Assembly (NCBI GenBank): GCA_037138755.1
Contig: JBAXHT010000003.1
Span: forward strand, 1-64,000
Direction of reading: 5' to 3'
Source of the DNA: Armatimonadota bacterium
Lineage (GTDB): Bacteria > Armatimonadota > Fimbriimonadia > Fimbriimonadales > Fimbriimonadaceae
Length of the DNA: 64,000 nucleotides
Of this stretch, positions 26,804 to 35,725 are shown in pieces; positions within the stretch are counted from its first letter, which is position 1; each line of letters opens with the position of its first letter. The notes beneath the pieces were generated by a model. The model was not told where the DNA came from. It saw only the letters and a program-made list of their open reading frames with translations, and ran no database searches. A program made the position numbers and the translations under genes.

Positions 26804-26869
26804 CTGCTAGGTTCTTACCTGGCAGTACACCTAGCTGTGATATTTATCAAATTCCATCTCAAATATCAC
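26804..26869. promoter_or_regulatory. Two inverted repeats before LuxR-type gene
   Basis: CTGCTAGG-TTCTTA-CCTGGCAG (26804-26825) is an 8-bp stem with one G-U pair. GTGATATTT (26837-26845) and AAATATCAC (26861-26869) are perfect 9-bp arms 15 bases apart. They lie between the divergent methyltransferase and LuxR-type genes and could be operator or leader structure. Confidence 0.45.
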
Positions 26870-26927
26870 TCCGCCGTGTGGAAAGAACTTTGTGAAGGCG
26901 GTTGAAAGAGAAAGTGAGGGGTGGGTT

Positions 26928-27203
26928 ATGCCAATAACAACGACTGTAAGAACTGAAGGCGCAAGCCGGTCGGTTCGATTAACAAAACGAGAAATTGAAG
27001 TTCTTAGTTTGATTGCACAGGGTCACAGCAGCAAGGAAGCGGCTGACGTTCTGTATGTTTCAAAGCGAACTGTTGATTTTCATCTTGCCAACATTTACGA
27101 CAAGCTTCAGGTTAACAACCGAGTGCAGGCGTTCCGCGCCGCAACTAGGTTGGGTCTGATTCCGTTCGAGCCAAGCTTCGGCCATGCTCGCGGCGACGCT
27201 TGA
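26928..27203 (+). CDS. LuxR-type helix-turn-helix regulator
   Basis: 91 residues from ATG 26928, chosen because GAGGGG lies 6 bases upstream; GTG 26892 is possible. It is essentially only the LuxR/GerE DNA-binding domain: LTKREIEVLSLIAQGHSSKEAADVL followed by VSKRTVDFHLANIYDKL. There is no receiver or ligand domain, so activity may depend on level or partners. It lies upstream of a PEP-CTERM protein gene but is separated from it by a strong terminator. Confidence 0.88.
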   Translation: MPITTTVRTEGASRSVRLTKREIEVLSLIAQGHSSKEAADVLYVSKRTVDFHLANIYDKLQVNNRVQAFRAATRLGLIPFEPSFGHARGDA

Positions 27204-27230
27204 TCCACGACTGATTGTTCAATCGCGAAC

Positions 27231-27263
27231 GTGCTCTCTACCACTCGGTGGAGGGCACTTTTT
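27231..27263 (+). terminator. Rho-independent terminator after LuxR-type gene
   Basis: GTGCTCTCTACC (27231-27242) pairs with GGTGGAGGGCAC (27247-27258) over 12 bp with two G-U pairs and loop ACTC, followed by TTTTT. Confidence 0.85.
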
Positions 27264-27339
27264 GCATGTGGGTGCCTGGTAATTTTGCCAATCCTCCTGT
27301 GGGCCATTTACAGCAGAAATAGCAGCGAGTAATCTAGCG

Positions 27340-28416
27340 ATGATGTTATTACGTGTCGGCGTGCTTGCTCTTGGGGCTGTCCTTTCGTCGGGCGCATTTG
27401 CCCAGTTTTCGACCGGCAATCTCGCGGTTGTCCTTGTCGGGGATGGAACTACCGCCCTCGGTGCGACGGGTGCAAAGACCCAAATCGTCGAGATTGACAG
27501 AGCGACCGGGTTGCTGACGAGCAAAGCTTGGGATCTGACATTTAATGCCTCCACGCGGCAAAACGGAATTGTTTTGACGGGCAACTCGGTGTCGGAAGGC
27601 GGACTCAACAGTTACAACGGCAAGGCCGTATTGGGTGGCTATTCCGCGGCGGTCGGGACTGGAAGCCTGGGGAATCTTGCCACAAAGAGAGCCCTGCAAG
27701 TGGACTACGGAACGGGTGGGATTACGTTTAGTGACTTTATTGCAGGTGGGAACATTCGAAGTGTTGCGACTTCGGATGGATCAACCTATTTCGCTGCGAT
27801 GAGCACGGCAGGGGTGATGAAAGGCGTCACTGGAAATCTGACGCCAACGTTTGTTTCTGGCACGGATACCAACATTCGGTTTACACAAGTTGGACCCGGC
27901 GTTGAAGTGTTCTACTCAATCAATGGTTCGGGCGGTGGGTTTATGAAGACCACCAATACCGGAAATGCGGCATCTTGGTCCACTGCCGCAAACACCATCG
28001 GTATTGCTGATTTCGCATTTAGTTCGGACGGACTAAACCTTTATCTTGCTGCAGATGCCGGGACGACGCCAGGCGCGGGAGTTTATCGGCTCTCTCGAAC
28101 CAGCACTTCGTCGGCGTTCACCGGTGCGGCGACAAGGATCAGTGATGTCGCTACTCGCTATCTGACGCTCTACGAGACGGGAACCAGCACTTCGGTTTAT
28201 GCGACCCGACGGCCCACCAACGTGACGAGTACTCTGGTTGCATTGGATGGTGCGGACACGGCCACCACAGTGATTTCGCCTAGTTGGTCCTTTACCACCA
28301 GCGCAAATCAAGTTGTGATGGGGGTAGACCTGGTTCAGGTAGTTCCGGAACCTGCGACCCTGGCTGTACTTGGCCTCGGTCTTGGAGTTCTAACCCGAAG
28401 ACGCAAGTCACGCTGA
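27340..28416 (+). CDS. PEP-CTERM exported protein
   Basis: 358 residues. The signal peptide is MMLLRVGVLALGAVLSSGAFAQ. The mature region is low-charge and Thr/Ser/Gly-rich, with beta-strand periodicity suggesting a propeller. The C-terminus is a PEP-CTERM sorting signal: VPEPATLAVLGLGLGVL then RRRK. Such tails direct export followed by exosortase processing at the cell envelope. No exosortase gene is in the window. Flanked on both sides by similar terminators. Confidence 0.85.
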   Translation: MMLLRVGVLALGAVLSSGAFAQFSTGNLAVVLVGDGTTALGATGAKTQIVEIDRATGLLTSKAWDLTFNASTRQNGIVLTGNSVSEGGLNSYNGKAVLGGYSAAVGTGSLGNLATKRALQVDYGTGGITFSDFIAGGNIRSVATSDGSTYFAAMSTAGVMKGVTGNLTPTFVSGTDTNIRFTQVGPGVEVFYSINGSGGGFMKTTNTGNAASWSTAANTIGIADFAFSSDGLNLYLAADAGTTPGAGVYRLSRTSTSSAFTGAATRISDVATRYLTLYETGTSTSVYATRRPTNVTSTLVALDGADTATTVISPSWSFTTSANQVVMGVDLVQVVPEPATLAVLGLGLGVLTRRRKSR

Positions 28417-28433
28417 TGTCGAGGGCAGGAATC

Positions 28434-28466
28434 GTGCTCTGTTCCATGTTTGGAGCAGGGCACTTT
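28434..28466 (+). terminator. Rho-independent terminator after PEP-CTERM gene
   Basis: GTGCTCTGTTCC (28434-28445) pairs with GGAGCAGGGCAC (28452-28463), 12 bp with two G-U pairs and a 6-base loop, followed by TTTC. The arms share GTGCTCT/AGGGCAC with the terminator at 27231. Confidence 0.75.
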
Positions 28467-28494
28467 CGTTGTGCTCTCGGGCATACTTTGTTGC

Positions 28495-28986
28495 ATGTCT
28501 CGGCTGACTTATCTTGATCCATCAAACTTAGAACTTCGCCGTCGCGAAGGATCGTTGTTTTTGGATGTCGAGATTGATGGCGCATGGGTCGAGAATGTGC
28601 GTCTTGTTCGGGCGTTTCCTCTGTCTCATACCGAATCGTTCATCTCGGTAAGAGATGAGGATAACAAGGAGTTTGGGATTATCGAGTCGCTTGCGGCTCT
28701 CGACAACGAATCTCAAAAGCTCGCTCACGAAGAGCTAGACCGTCGTTACTTCACCCCCGCCATCACCCGAATTAAAGCACTCAAAAACGACGCCTCAATG
28801 TGGTGGTTTGATGTCGAAACTACCCGGGGCCCGTCTGACTTTTACGTCAGAAACTGGCGAGATAATGCCCACGAGCTGACTCCCGGTCGGTGGCAGATCA
28901 CAAGCGTTGACGGCGGACGGTACGAGATATTGAACCTGGATGAGCTTGATGAAAGAAGCCAAGTCCTTATTGAGCAGCTTCTTTAG
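28495..28986 (+). CDS. DUF1854-like protein
   Basis: 163 residues from ATG 28495. It looks like DUF1854, a family sometimes found beside cyanophycin genes: an N-terminal VRLVRAFPLSHTESFISVRDEDNKEFGII strand pattern, then WWFDVETTRGPSDFYVRNWRDNAHEL and C-terminal RYEILNLDELDERSQVLIEQLL. No cyanophycin gene is nearby. Its 3' end overlaps comF by 47 bp (or 38 bp if comF starts at 28949). Confidence 0.65.
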   Translation: MSRLTYLDPSNLELRRREGSLFLDVEIDGAWVENVRLVRAFPLSHTESFISVRDEDNKEFGIIESLAALDNESQKLAHEELDRRYFTPAITRIKALKNDASMWWFDVETTRGPSDFYVRNWRDNAHELTPGRWQITSVDGGRYEILNLDELDERSQVLIEQLL

Positions 28987-29638
28987 TGCGATTTATCCGG
29001 CGAAGTGCGCCGTGTGCGGACTTGTTGGCTTCGATGTCGTTTGTGACCAATGTCAGCAAGAGCTGATTCGAGAGGAACTCCACTTCGTCCAGCCGATTGC
29101 TTTTGTCGACGAAGTATGGGCTTTTCATGCTTATGAGCAGACGGCGGCGGAGATGGTCAAGGCTCTTAAGTATCATCGCGAAACTGCGCTGGGACATCGG
29201 ATGGCGGGGGACGTTTTGGATGTTTATACGGCGCATTTCGCCTCGGTAGATTTCATCGTTCCGGTTCCGATTCATCGTTCGCGGCTGGCGTGGCGCGGAT
29301 TCAACCAAGCGGTGGCACTCTGCTCCCGACTACCGGATTCTATGGTTCGAGAGGGCTTGGTGAGGACTCGAAGAACAACACCTCAGGTTCATCTGAATGC
29401 TGAAGAGAGAGCGAACAATCTGGAAGGGGCGTTTGAGGCTCTGTCGATTCCAAAGGGTTGTCGAGTTCTTCTTGTGGACGACGTTTTCACCACTGGAGCC
29501 ACGGCGAGCGAGTGCGCTCGCGCGCTCAAAAAAGCCGGCGCCAGCTACGTTGGAGTAGGTTGCTTTGCGGCTAAGCGGAGGGACTATCCCGCTTCGCCTG
29601 CATCGCCTGCATATGACCAGCGAGCAGAAGACCAATAA
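28940..29638 (+). CDS. comF: ComF-family phosphoribosyltransferase-like
   Basis: 232 residues; ATG 28949, preceded by GGATGAG, is an alternative start. N-terminal zinc-type cysteines (CAVCG, CDQCQ) precede a PRTase domain with VPVPIHRSRLAWRGFNQA and the PRPP loop VLLVDDVFTTGATASE. In naturally competent bacteria ComF is needed for DNA uptake, but it is also common in bacteria not known to be competent. Its last ~68 bp overlap the convergent TMEM14-like gene. The tail after residue ~215 (YPASPASPAYDQRAEDQ) is non-conserved. Confidence 0.85.
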   Translation: MSLMKEAKSLLSSFFSAIYPAKCAVCGLVGFDVVCDQCQQELIREELHFVQPIAFVDEVWAFHAYEQTAAEMVKALKYHRETALGHRMAGDVLDVYTAHFASVDFIVPVPIHRSRLAWRGFNQAVALCSRLPDSMVREGLVRTRRTTPQVHLNAEERANNLEGAFEALSIPKGCRVLLVDDVFTTGATASECARALKKAGASYVGVGCFAAKRRDYPASPASPAYDQRAEDQ

Positions 29639-29921
29639 GCACAAGCGAGGCGATGACCATGACTCCTGCAGGATAGACTTTGCCTTCGGAAAAGAATGGC
29701 TTGATGAACCGTCCCATTCCACCAAGCGCAACTAGGAGGGACATGATGCGACCAGCGCGGGGGTTCTTGGTCCAAACAAACAACGAAACTAGCTCTAGCA
29801 CGCCGATTCCCCCTCCACCCATCAGTGACGGAAGGGATTGCTTTGCCATATAAGCCTCAACCCCTAGGCCGATGCACAGAATAGCGTAGACGACGACCGC
29901 CGCGTTGATTGTTTTAGTCAT
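29571..29921 (-). CDS. TMEM14-like small membrane protein
   Basis: 116 residues with four hydrophobic segments. VVYAILCIGLGVEAYMAKQSLPSL followed by GGGGIGVLELVSL resembles the TMEM14/FAX1-like family, whose plastid members export fatty acids. The bacterial role is unknown. It overlaps comF at the 3' end. Confidence 0.6.
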   Translation of the reverse strand: MTKTINAAVVVYAILCIGLGVEAYMAKQSLPSLMGGGGIGVLELVSLFVWTKNPRAGRIMSLLVALGGMGRFIKPFFSEGKVYPAGVMVIASLVLIGLLLAGHMQAMQAKRDSPSA

Positions 29922-30016
29922 GCAAGGGAGTTTACTAGGTGAAAGTTGGCAGTTGAATCGCTCTCTCTTCCGATTGCGTTTTCTTGTTCAATCTCACACT
30001 CTATGTTACAAACTAC

Positions 30017-31042
30017 TTACTCAGCCATGCACATGCCATCGGGGATTCCGCCGGTGTCGTAGGTTTTGACAACCTTCCAGGTCTTTGAGCTGATTTCTGC
30101 GATAGCGTGGGAGGTGACTAGGACGACCAGGAGGTTGCCATTCTTGCGACGCCAAAAGTTCATAGGGGCTGGCCATTGGTTTCCGTAATCTTTGTTCGCA
30201 ATTGGTCTTTGCTTTAACTCGACGGTGGCCGTCTTAGTCCACTTTGTGGTGTCGAACACTTCGACGACACCTGAGCCGACGCAGGAGATGGCGAGTCGTT
30301 TTCCGTCGGCGGTAAAGATGGTTCGGATCGCGGCGGGCGTGTCCTTGATCGTGTGGATTACTTCGAGCGAGCGAGTATCGATGATGCTCGTGTCATTTCC
30401 ACCGACGTTGGCGCAAGCGATATACGATCCGTCGGGAGAGATTGAGATGCCCTCCGCTCTGTTCCCCGCCACAATCTGTTTCGTGATCTTGCCTGCGCTG
30501 AAGTCAAAGGCTGTTATCGTTCCGGAAAAGGCGTTGACGGCAAATGCGTTCTTGTTATCGTTTCCGAAAACGACAAGGTGAGTGCCCTTCTGTTGTGTAG
30601 GCATTGTTCGCAAAACTTTGCCGCTCGGGACGTCGAACTCGTTGATAGAATCCGATACGTGAGAAGTGAATACAAGACGGTCATTACTTAACCATTGAAT
30701 GCCGTGTGGGGCGCCGTTTGGCTCAATATTGACGGTCTTCTTGATCTCGCCTTTCTCGATATCTACGAAAGTTAGAGTCTTTCCTGGTCCTCCAGGGCCG
30801 CCGCCCATATCGCTGATGGTAGCCGTCTTCTGGTCGGGCGACACCATCACTTCGTTCGGATTTGGGCCGGTGGGCAACTTTGCTCTCGGCTTTCCAGACT
30901 TCTCGTCGATTAACCAAACCGTATTCTCCGCCTTGTTGAGAACGAGAATGGTTGGAACGACCTTTGGGGCGAGGAGAGTAAGAACGCAAATCGCAGTGAT
31001 CATCACACTTATTACGATTTGTAATAGATCAAACGGTTCCAA
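30017..31042 (-). CDS. YncE-like beta-propeller protein
   Basis: 341 residues with an N-terminal membrane anchor or signal (LLQIVISVMITAICVLTLLAP). Repeated blades follow, such as PNEVMVSPDQKTATISD, AEGISISPDGSYIACANVGGNDTSIID and TIFTADGKRLAISCVGSGVVEVFD, giving a seven-bladed YVTN-type propeller. It is probably extracytoplasmic. Binding partner unknown. The fold resembles the N-terminal half of the phosphoesterase protein at 18512-20923. Confidence 0.8.
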   Translation of the reverse strand: MEPFDLLQIVISVMITAICVLTLLAPKVVPTILVLNKAENTVWLIDEKSGKPRAKLPTGPNPNEVMVSPDQKTATISDMGGGPGGPGKTLTFVDIEKGEIKKTVNIEPNGAPHGIQWLSNDRLVFTSHVSDSINEFDVPSGKVLRTMPTQQKGTHLVVFGNDNKNAFAVNAFSGTITAFDFSAGKITKQIVAGNRAEGISISPDGSYIACANVGGNDTSIIDTRSLEVIHTIKDTPAAIRTIFTADGKRLAISCVGSGVVEVFDTTKWTKTATVELKQRPIANKDYGNQWPAPMNFWRRKNGNLLVVLVTSHAIAEISSKTWKVVKTYDTGGIPDGMCMAE

Positions 31043-31075
31043 GAAAGTTCAAAAACCGATGCTCAGACACAAAAA

Positions 31076-31150
31076 TGGAGCGGGCAACGAGATTCGAACC
31101 CGCGACCTACTCCTTGGCAAGGAGTCGCTCTACCACTGAGCTATGCCCGC
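31076..31150 (-). tRNA. tRNA-Gly (GCC)
   Basis: Minus-strand cloverleaf: acceptor GCGGGCA/TGCCCGC, D-arm GCTCAGTGGTAGAGC, anticodon stem ACTCC/GGAGT with loop TTGCCAA (anticodon GCC), T-arm GCGGGTTCGAATCTCGT, discriminator T and encoded CCA. 75 nt in all. Confidence 0.96.
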
Positions 31151-31217
31151 TCGCGGATCAATATGTTACCCCGGTCTTAACGCGGCAGGTCAAGCGTTGC
31201 AGTCATAATCATTGCTA

Positions 31218-31949
31218 ATGAGTCCCGACTTAGCTTCCCTTTTGCAAATCGTTCGTGAGCAAGGGGAGTTCGCAAAGTCGACCTCGCTTCGGTCTGAGAT
31301 CAAGATTAAAGGTGACGGGAGTGTCGTCACTGGAACGGACGTTGCAGTTGAGAAAGCTCTGAGACGCACGCTTCCCGCACTCGCCAAAGGGTCCAGCTTT
31401 TGGGGTGAGGAACTCGGGTGGGAAGAAATGTCGGCCGGTGGAATCTGGTTGGTTGATCCGATCGACGGAACTTCCAATTACGCTTCGGGAAATCCCCTGT
31501 GGGGAATCTCGGTTGCTTTGCAGGATGCGGAAGGCCTGAAGATCGGATGTATCGTGCTTCCCGAACTGGGTTTTGAGCTCTGCGCAGAACGAGGCGGCGG
31601 CGCATTCTGGAACGGTGAGCGCCTTCCGGTTCTCGAGCCAACAGATACTTTGCCTCACGAACTGATCAGTGTTAACGACTCTGCATTTCGTCAGCTGGAC
31701 GGAGCGGTGGTCGGTAAACCTCGCCTCTGCGGAGCGTTTGTCGTCGATGGAGCGTTTACGGTGCGCCGATGGTTCAAGAGCCTCTATGGAATGAATGAGA
31801 AGCTATATGACGTAGCCGCCACAGTTCTGGCAGCCCGAGAAATCGGTTTGGATGCGCGATACTGCGATAGCTCAGTATGGGATGAGAAAGACCTTTTGTC
31901 CGATCAGAAGATCGGCAAAGCTTGGCGAATCGGTTTCGTTAACGACTGA
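31218..31949 (+). CDS. Inositol-monophosphatase-family phosphatase
   Basis: 243 residues from ATG 31218. The Mg/Li-dependent phosphatase motifs are present: GEELG for the first metal Glu and WLVDPIDGTSNYASG for the DPIDGT metal loop. The C-terminal motif is less canonical (LYDVAATVLAAREIG with D preceding AA). Substrates in this family include inositol-1-phosphate, PAP, histidinol phosphate and FBP, so the substrate stays open. The 3' end overlaps ispDF by 11 bp. Confidence 0.85.
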   Translation: MSPDLASLLQIVREQGEFAKSTSLRSEIKIKGDGSVVTGTDVAVEKALRRTLPALAKGSSFWGEELGWEEMSAGGIWLVDPIDGTSNYASGNPLWGISVALQDAEGLKIGCIVLPELGFELCAERGGGAFWNGERLPVLEPTDTLPHELISVNDSAFRQLDGAVVGKPRLCGAFVVDGAFTVRRWFKSLYGMNEKLYDVAATVLAAREIGLDARYCDSSVWDEKDLLSDQKIGKAWRIGFVND

Positions 31950-33069
31950 CGGATGCCGTCGCAAACGCACAAATGCCTTCGGCGCGTCCAATTGCACCAA
32001 GGCCCTCGTTTGTGGTCGCCTTGATGCTGATTCGTTCCACCTCGACGCCGACCAACTGGGCTAGTCTTTCTCGTATATCAGTGGCCCGAGGCATGATCTT
32101 TGGCCTCTCAGCTTGGATCGCAATGTCGATGTGATTCACCGTCCAGCCGGAGGTGTGAACACGACGAACAGCCTCAACGAGAAAATCAGAGGACGCTCGG
32201 TCTTTGTTGGCTGGGTCATCGTTGGGGAAAAGCTGGCCTATATCGCCAGCGGAGATCGAACCGAGAAGTGCGTCGACGACGGCGTGAATTACGACATCCG
32301 CGTCTGAATGTCCTTCGAGCCCAATCTCTCCAGGAAATAGAACACCCCCGAGCCAGCACGGACGCGCCGCGTCAGTTGAGAATCGATGGATGTCATAACC
32401 CAGCCCTGTCCGGCTCTCCGTCCCGAGCAGAGCCCGAGCACGGGCCAAGTCCTCCGGAGTCGTGATCTTGAAGTTAGCGGGGTCGCCCATGACGTGGTGA
32501 GTACGGTACCCGGCTTTTGATAAGAGTTCGACGTCGTCAGTTACTCCTTCGATTCCCTGGGTAATCGCCAGAGAGAACATTTCAATTGGCGCTCCCTGTG
32601 GAGTTTGAGTTGCCACGAGATGCGATCGGTCCAGGTGCTCATCAATCTCGGGACCGTCTACGGATTTGATGGTGTCGACTACCGGAATAGCGGCAGCGAC
32701 CGCCTTGCCCTCAAAGATCTTCTGAGCGACGCGGTAGATGACTTCTGCAGAGACAAAAGGGCGAGCCCCATCGTGGAACATGATTCCCTCACACCCGATC
32801 TGCGAGGCTTTCCAAAGTCCGGCTACCGTCGATGCGAGCCTGGTGTCGCCACCCAACAGCACTTCGCCTTCGTTTCCAACTAGTTGCTTGACCGAAGTGA
32901 AGTTCGCATCACTACTAACCACGAGAACTTCGGAGATCAGTGGATGGTCGCGAAAGGCAACAAACGAGTGCCACCAGACAGGCTTTCCTTTTAGCAGAAT
33001 CGCGAGCTTATCGGAACCAAACCGCTGGGCCGAGCCAGCGGCAAGAATCACCGCTCCCAGCTTCATCAT
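31939..33069 (-). CDS. ispDF: Bifunctional IspD/IspF, isoprenoid synthesis
   Basis: 376 residues joining two MEP-pathway enzymes. IspD (about 1-225) adds CMP to MEP and has AAGSAQRFGSDKLAIL and FHDGARPFV. IspF (about 226-376) forms the cyclodiphosphate and has GYDIHRF, EGHSDADVVIHAV and IKATTNEGLG. The two catalyse non-consecutive steps, IspE acting between them, and the fusion is known in several phyla. It is translationally coupled to the PIN-TRAM gene by a 4-bp overlap. Confidence 0.95.
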   Translation of the reverse strand: MMKLGAVILAAGSAQRFGSDKLAILLKGKPVWWHSFVAFRDHPLISEVLVVSSDANFTSVKQLVGNEGEVLLGGDTRLASTVAGLWKASQIGCEGIMFHDGARPFVSAEVIYRVAQKIFEGKAVAAAIPVVDTIKSVDGPEIDEHLDRSHLVATQTPQGAPIEMFSLAITQGIEGVTDDVELLSKAGYRTHHVMGDPANFKITTPEDLARARALLGTESRTGLGYDIHRFSTDAARPCWLGGVLFPGEIGLEGHSDADVVIHAVVDALLGSISAGDIGQLFPNDDPANKDRASSDFLVEAVRRVHTSGWTVNHIDIAIQAERPKIMPRATDIRERLAQLVGVEVERISIKATTNEGLGAIGRAEGICAFATASVSR

Positions 33070-34229
33070 CGGCGCGGCTTTCGAGCTCGACCGTCAACCG
33101 GCTCGCCCTCAACCTCGGCAAAAATCAACTTTCCACGCTCAGTTTGAATGACCTGGGTAACCATCACCTCAAGAGTTTCTCCGATGTGACCACGTCCGTT
33201 TTCGACGATGACCATCGTGCCGTCTTCGAGGTAACCGACGCCCTGTCCAATCTGATTTCCTTCACGAACAATGCTGAGTTCGAGGGTTTCCTGGGGGAGC
33301 ACGTTCGGGCGGAGCGAAAGTGCTAGGTCGTTGATGTTCAGTACTCGAACATCTTGCAGAGTTGCTACCCGATTAAGGTTGTGGTCGTTCGTCACCAAGT
33401 CTCCACCGAGAGCAGTCGCCAAACGAACGAGTCGTGAGTCAACCCCGTCTCCTTGATCGGGCGCCAGGCGATCATGCAGACCAACCTCAATATTGAACTC
33501 AGCCTGCATCAATTTCAGGATATCAAGCCCGCGTCGCCCTCGCTGGCGGCGTAGCGCGTCATGGCTGTCTGCGATGTACTGAAGCTCTTCCAGAACGAAC
33601 TGGGGGACGTAGATTTGACCTTCAACAAATCCGACCCGGGCGACATCATAAACGCGACCGTCAATGATGACGTTTGTGTCGAGGATCTTTAACCCGGTGC
33701 GGCGAGCGCGAACCTTACCTCGATACCAGGGCAGCGACTCCTTCATCGTGTGGAGCGCATACACCGAAAGAGCTGTGAACAGGAATCCAATTCCAGCAAC
33801 GGCCAGCGCGACAACGACCTTGTTAGGAATGATCGCGAGGAAGAAGTTGATAAAGAACGTAGCGACGAGGAAGCCAATAATCGTCCCGAAGAACCAGGTG
33901 AGCTTTTCGCTATCATCTGTGCTGTCCCAGCGAGCGCCCAGCTTTTCAACAATGCGCATCAGCAGCGTCGCTACGAACCAGCCAACAAGCACTCCGGCGC
34001 CAACAAGCGGTAACAAGCCAAAGAACCCTTCTGGTGCTTTGTAAGTGTTCTCAGATGATGCTCCCAGTCGCCCTGCAACCCAATTGCCGCCCATTTCCAG
34101 CCACTCACGACCAAATTGGGCAAACAGCAGAGCCGAACTTGTGGAAAACACTGCCAAGATCAGCCATTGGAGCAGCGAACGTCGCTTTTGTGGATTCACG
34201 TTTCGAGGTTTGCGTTCTTGTTCACTCAT
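33066..34229 (-). CDS. PIN/TRAM-domain membrane protein
   Basis: 387 residues, YacL-like. After a basic N-terminus there are about four membrane helices (near 18-36, 69-92, 112-132, 136-160). A PIN nuclease-fold domain follows, with acidic residues in ILDTNVIIDGR, in VLEELQYIADS and in LVTNDHNLNRVA, then a C-terminal TRAM domain (VREGNQIGQGVGYLEDGTMV). The role is uncertain; it probably acts on RNA at the membrane. The position directly upstream of ispD is conserved in many bacteria. It starts immediately after the transglutaminase stop. Confidence 0.9.
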   Translation of the reverse strand: MSEQERKPRNVNPQKRRSLLQWLILAVFSTSSALLFAQFGREWLEMGGNWVAGRLGASSENTYKAPEGFFGLLPLVGAGVLVGWFVATLLMRIVEKLGARWDSTDDSEKLTWFFGTIIGFLVATFFINFFLAIIPNKVVVALAVAGIGFLFTALSVYALHTMKESLPWYRGKVRARRTGLKILDTNVIIDGRVYDVARVGFVEGQIYVPQFVLEELQYIADSHDALRRQRGRRGLDILKLMQAEFNIEVGLHDRLAPDQGDGVDSRLVRLATALGGDLVTNDHNLNRVATLQDVRVLNINDLALSLRPNVLPQETLELSIVREGNQIGQGVGYLEDGTMVIVENGRGHIGETLEVMVTQVIQTERGKLIFAEVEGEPVDGRARKPRR

Positions 34230-35630
34230 CTACTTCTGCTCCAACACTTCGATTTTTGCGCCTGATAAGACGGTAAACGCAAACGCCGTGTCAACGTTTC
34301 CTTCAGATAGTTTAACATGGGTTGCGCTGAATTCCGGTGCACTTGGAATACTATCGTACGGAACCCACTTCGATCCTGTGAACACTTCAACCCATGCGTG
34401 GTAGTAGAAGGTTCCGTCAAAGCTGACCAAGCCACTTGCAAGCTTGGCTGGAAGTTTAGCTGCCCGGCATAAAGTTGCGGTTAAGATCGCGTAGTCCCGG
34501 CAAACTCCAACCCGCGTTTTCAGAACTTCGTTCGCGTCGCGCAGAATGCCAATTCCAGCGTCTGGAGTCATGATGGAGTTCACGTGCGTCCGAATCTTTT
34601 CCGCCGCTTTTGCAGTGTCTGTCGTGGACCCAACGATCTTCTTTGCGAGGGCGACCATTTTGGGGTTATCGCTCGGGATCAGGTGACTCGCTTTGAGCCA
34701 CGTCGGTTGCGCTTTCGCACATTCGGATATCGACTTGGAGGGTTCGGCTCGGGGCTGTGTAATGCTGACTGTCCAACCAGAATCGGACTTCTCAATTTTT
34801 TGGAAGTCGCCGCTCGGCATCCCCCGAAGATTCTCCGCCGAAACCTTGAGCTTAAGAAACTTTGTGGTTTGGGGGTTGTTAAGTGTTGGAGTCGGTCGAA
34901 TCGCAGTTACTTCAGCCAGATCGGGCCTTGTCCCGGTGTTTTTTATCTCCTCCAAGGCTTGGGCTTTGCTCAGAGGCTTCATTTCGACACCAATCGAGGT
35001 CCCAACTTTGACGATATCTCCCTTTCCGGAAAGATAAATCTTAGTCGTCAGCCGAGGATCCTCGACGATGACGGGAGCAATCGATACTCCGTCCATATCC
35101 TCTTTTTCGCCAAAGAATGCTCGGTTCTTCATCAAGGCGACGGAAGAAGGATCGAAAATATAGAAGTTCAATTCCTTGCCGGCGATCCCGGGTTGAGCCT
35201 GAAGCGCAGTAATTGGATCGTCGTAGATGCGACCGTCCTTAGGCAGGGGGATCGTCGTATTCGACAGGGTCCCTCCGTTGTTGATGCTTGCCTCAATTGA
35301 AGTCTCTGAAAATCGAGCTTCAACGGTTTGCGTCCTTCCCGCACTGGACGTCAGGAACCTCATTCTAAGAGGTCGATTTGCCACAGTAATTGTCTCCGAG
35401 TCGATCTTCATGTCGACTTCGGAGCCGATTAGGCCAATTTTTAGAACGGTCAAGGACCGAGAGCGCTCAGCACTCTTCCCGGCAAATACCGTCCGAGTCG
35501 TTTCATAGAGCGCATAGCCGACTCGCTGACCCTGCAAATAGACCCCAAAATATTGAGCTTCCAGCATCCCGGCGGCAAGAGACAATGTGACCATAGACCC
35601 TATATTGACGCACACGCAGGCCCGAAGCAT
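34230..35630 (-). CDS. Exported transglutaminase-like protein
   Basis: About 466 residues from ATG 35630; TTG 35645 and ATG 35597 are alternatives. The N-terminus looks like a signal sequence (VTLSLAAGMLEAQ). A long beta-rich region precedes a transglutaminase-core domain with the triad Cys in GVCRDYA, His in YYHAWVEV and Asp in VPYDSIP (382, 416 and 431 counted from 35645). Bacterial members are often proteases or amidases rather than crosslinkers. First gene of the operon leading to the PIN-TRAM gene and ispDF. Confidence 0.82.
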   Translation of the reverse strand: MLRACVCVNIGSMVTLSLAAGMLEAQYFGVYLQGQRVGYALYETTRTVFAGKSAERSRSLTVLKIGLIGSEVDMKIDSETITVANRPLRMRFLTSSAGRTQTVEARFSETSIEASINNGGTLSNTTIPLPKDGRIYDDPITALQAQPGIAGKELNFYIFDPSSVALMKNRAFFGEKEDMDGVSIAPVIVEDPRLTTKIYLSGKGDIVKVGTSIGVEMKPLSKAQALEEIKNTGTRPDLAEVTAIRPTPTLNNPQTTKFLKLKVSAENLRGMPSGDFQKIEKSDSGWTVSITQPRAEPSKSISECAKAQPTWLKASHLIPSDNPKMVALAKKIVGSTTDTAKAAEKIRTHVNSIMTPDAGIGILRDANEVLKTRVGVCRDYAILTATLCRAAKLPAKLASGLVSFDGTFYYHAWVEVFTGSKWVPYDSIPSAPEFSATHVKLSEGNVDTAFAFTVLSGAKIEVLEQK

Positions 35631-35725
35631 TCCAAAGAATTGCAACCTTTTATCAAAACTGGGTACGGTGTCCCCGCAAACGCGGCATCATATCTATCGC
35701 GGCAACGTAGACTCAAAAGGAATTT

